Origin: Coffea arabica | Lineage: Eukaryota > Streptophyta > Magnoliopsida > Gentianales > Rubiaceae | Direction of reading: 5' to 3' | DNA: 64,000 nucleotides | NCBI RefSeq assembly: GCF_036785885.1 | Contig: NC_092327.1 | Span: forward strand, 15,766,001 to 15,830,000 | Shown here: in pieces, positions 61,509 to 64,000 of the stretch | How positions within the stretch are numbered: position 1 is the stretch's first letter | Layout: each line of letters opens with the position of its first letter | The notes under the pieces: generated by a model | Databases searched by the model: none | What the model was told of the DNA's origin: nothing | The model's input: only the letters and a program-made list of their open reading frames with translations | Translations under genes and position numbers: made by a program

Positions 61509-62675
61509 TGTTGATCTTAGTCCCTAGTTTTTTATGCTTACAAAACAAATGGATGATACTAATATCTCTTCAAGATATACTTTCAGTTATGAAGCAAATC
61601 AGATTCAAAGATCAAGTGCAATTGAAAGAAATAAAAGTTGCTGAAAGCTGTCGGACGCTTGTGAAGACAGGATCGGACGTCCGATAATCATTGCGCAACT
61701 TCGGACACATGAAGAACTCCATCACCAGACGTCCGAAGGAAATAAGACATTCCCCCTAACTCATTGATCTCGATCGGACGTCCGATAGAATCCTTCAAAC
61801 TCTTTGTCTGCTATCAGACGGAAGTACCAGACGTCCAATAGGATCCTTCAAATTTGACGAAAGCTGTCGGACGCTCACAAAGACAATACCGGACGTCCGA
61901 TAGAATTGAGATATTTCTTCTAACTCATTGTCTGCTTCTGGACGCAAGCACTGGACGTCCGATAGAATTGAAGAAGATTTTTCAAACTCACTGCCTGCTG
62001 TCGGACGCATGCTTCGGATGTACCGGACGTCCGATACTACTAACGGCTAGTTGACTCTTCAGCTACTTTCTATCCGTTGGAAGCATTAATGAAGTACTTT
62101 CTTAGTCTCCTACAAATAAAACTTGATCAGAAATTTTAAATAACTTTTACACACTAAAGATACAAAAGATATAGGGTAGTTTTAGTGAGAAAACACTCTT
62201 CAAGGAAGATTTGTAGTCTTGGTGGTATGAAGTTCATTGTAAACTTTTCATTTGTGAGTGAATACTTCAATAGTGTATATCTGTGATGGTTGTCTTGAGG
62301 GATAGTAAAACTTCTTAATTTGATCAAGTGGAGATTGGGGCAAGGAGGAAGTGAGCCTTCCTTTGTACACAAGATTGGTTGTATTTCATCAATTTGAAGA
62401 AACTTGTTTGAATTGATCTACAAGTTCAAGAGGAGTTTGGTAGTCAATTGGTTTGCAATTTTTCCCTTCTTATTTATTTATTATTATCTTGTGATCTTTA
62501 AATTGCTTATATCTTCTACTTCTCTCAAGTGATATTGTTCATTCATTGATTGATTCAGTGTGTGATCACTTAGAAAAGAGGATAAATTTCATATTGAGCA
62601 AAAAGAATCCATAACTTGATTAGTTTTATAATCAACCCAATTCACCCCCCTCTTAGGTTGTCTTCGAGCCTTACA
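61509..62675 (+). repeat. 5' LTR of a Ty1/Copia retrotransposon
   Basis: Runs from TGTTGATCTT to GAGCCTTACA (TG...CA, 1167 bp), followed at once by a primer-site-like TTGGTATTAGA. The element continues beyond the window, so the partner LTR and target duplication cannot be checked. Confidence 0.8.
61648..62035 (+). promoter_or_regulatory. Repeated GGACGTCC palindromes in Copia LTR
   Basis: About seven copies of CGGACGTCCGATA-like words alternate with TCGGACGC-like words. Two are the perfect 14-bp palindrome ATCGGACGTCCGAT (61672-61685 and 61773-61786). The position in the promoter half of the LTR suggests enhancer-like binding sites, perhaps bZIP type because of the ACGT core. The function is inferred. 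Confidence 0.6.
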
Positions 62676-62731
62676 ATTGGTATTAGAAATTGATCTCCTA
62701 GAGATTAAGTTCAAGCGGCTTAGAAATAAAG
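62676..62731 (+). other. Copia leader with degenerate primer site
   Basis: TTGGTATTAGAAATTG resembles the usual TTGGTATCAGAGC site with changes in its second half, so priming may be impaired. The short leader ends at the gag start codon. Confidence 0.6.
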
Positions 62732-64000
62732 ATGACAACCAATAATGCCATGTTGTTTGAAGGAAAATCAGTAATTAGACCTCCAATGTTTAATGGGTCA
62801 AATTATGTGAGTTGGAAAGAAAGAATGATTATCTTCTTGCAATCGATTGATATTGAATTGTGGTTTATTGTTAATGAAGGTTCATATGATGCCTCTAGAA
62901 TAGATGAAAACACCCATAGATCTAGACCAAAAACAAGATATGAATTGACTGCAGACGATAGAATTCATCTTACCTTAAATGCAAAAACTATGAATGTGTT
63001 ATATAGTACTTTAGACTCAAATGAATCTATTAGAGTCAAGGGTTGTAAGTCAGCTAAAGAAATTTGGGACAAGCTGAGAGAAATTCATGAAGGTAGTGAG
63101 AATGTTAGAGAATAAAAGAAATCTATTTTAGTTACTAAATATGAGTCGTTTAAGATGGAATCTCATGAAAATATTGATAAAATGTATTGTAGATTCAATG
63201 ATCTTATTAAGGATCTAGAGGTGCTAGAAAAAGAATACTTTCTGGGAGAGAAAAATAGAAAAATCTTGAATCTCTTGTCCAAAGATTGGGAGAGTAAGGT
63301 GACTGCTATTGAAGAGACTAAAGATTTGAATTCTATACCTATTGAATCTCTTATTAATTCTCTAATCTCTTATGAGTTGAAACTTAAGTCTAAGGTACAA
63401 GAAGAAGAAGATGCAAAGGTAAAAAGGAGCATTGCTCTAAAAGCATCTCAAGATGTAGATGATTGGGTTTCATTGGATGGAGAAGATTTGGATGTTGATG
63501 ACAATGATCTTGCTCTCATCACACAAAGTTTCAAGAGAATCCTCAACAAAAGGAGAATCACAAAAGGAGGACCTATCAATTCAGATTCTAATCAATTCAA
63601 CATTGCAAGAAACAAAAGAAAGCATAAGGCCAACAAAAAATAAGGTGACAAATGCTATAAATGCGGCCAACTTGGACACTACATGGATGAGTGTTCAATG
63701 AAGAAGAAGAAAGAAGGAAGAAAATTAAAATTCAACAACTTCCAATTCACATGGAATGAGTGCAACTCCGATGGTGAAATTGAAGAGGAAGAAGAATCTG
63801 GTCAATTGGCTTTTATGGCCATTGAAGATAATGAGGTAACAACTTCTAACCCTCAATTTGAAAGTGATGATGATCTTGAATCTTTTATTAAAAAGTTCCA
63901 TGATAGTTTGAAAGAATCTTATGCTAAAAACAAGGAATTAAAACACAAAATTAGTTTTCTTCTTCAGGATAATACTCGCTTTTTTCAAGAAAACAAGAAG
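62732..64000 (+). pseudogene. Ty1/Copia gag with two in-frame stops, runs off the window
   Basis: A single frame from ATG 62732 to the window end is interrupted by TAA at 63113-63115 and 63641-63643. It opens as Copia gag (FNGSNYVSWKERMIIFL), continues with the helical UBN2/gag-type domain (CKSAKEIWDKLREIHEGSE; MYCRFNDLIKDLEVL; NLLSKDWESKVTAIEETKDL), then a Lys-rich part and a CX2CX4HX4C zinc knuckle (CYKCGQLGHYMDEC) just after the second stop. An acidic segment (EIEEEEESGQLAFMAIEDNE) and a coiled coil follow, as in SIRE/TNT-type elements. Protease and pol would lie to the right. The stops suggest an inactive copy. Confidence 0.88.

Overview
The window is from a flowering-plant nuclear genome, probably a eudicot; the species cannot be told. 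The case rests on plant-type LTR retrotransposons (Ty3/Gypsy and Ty1/Copia), a plant CACTA (En/Spm) DNA transposon with GT-AG introns, and initiator-Met-tRNA primer sites. I found no host gene, rRNA, tRNA gene or CRISPR. Nearly all of it is transposons inserted into one another, as in gene-poor heterochromatin.

Layout. An old minus-strand LTR, called M here (1-185, about 23384-23810, 58972-59609), carries the rest of the left 59.6 kb. Inside M on the left is a minus-strand LTR (186-23383, target duplication GAAGC). It holds an internally deleted Gypsy element (1423-9700, with remnants of gag-like protein, RT, RNase H and integrase) and a solo LTR (11709-22871, CGTTC) that itself holds two more (14228-19381, CAAGG; 19889-22719, GCTCT). 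To the right, a plus-strand LTR, X (23811-24974 and 58001-58971), is split by a tandem gag-only retrotransposon chain: gag A - LTR - gag B - LTR (24975-58000). Gag A is cut by a nested LTR pair (25497-32379, TTTCA; 25617-29130, TAAAC). The shared middle LTR (33287-51365) is cut by a 9.66-kb CACTA transposon (35172-44829, duplication CCA) and another solo LTR (46139-50348, GTACC). The right LTR (53830-58000) keeps the empty CACTA site.

From 59610 to 61508 lies decayed, AT-rich repeat DNA with an LTR end and a long inverted repeat. A Ty1/Copia element then starts (LTR 61509-62675) and its gag, broken by two stops, runs off the window.

The best-preserved gene is the six-exon TnpA/Ptta-like accessory gene of the CACTA element (36694-38451, minus; 406 codons, open throughout). 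The neighbouring TNP2-like transposase (38564-42237) has a one-base frameshift in an A10 run and a nearby stop. The gag-only chain lacks protease, RT and integrase and would depend on another element.

Most interesting: these diverged 2.8-5 kb Gypsy LTRs share features that look functional in RNA. They are a candidate two-intron arrangement with a conserved 74-81-nt middle exon, a stem-loop capped by UACUUUAU with compensating stem changes, and a hairpin with a UNCG-type loop just before the primer-binding site.
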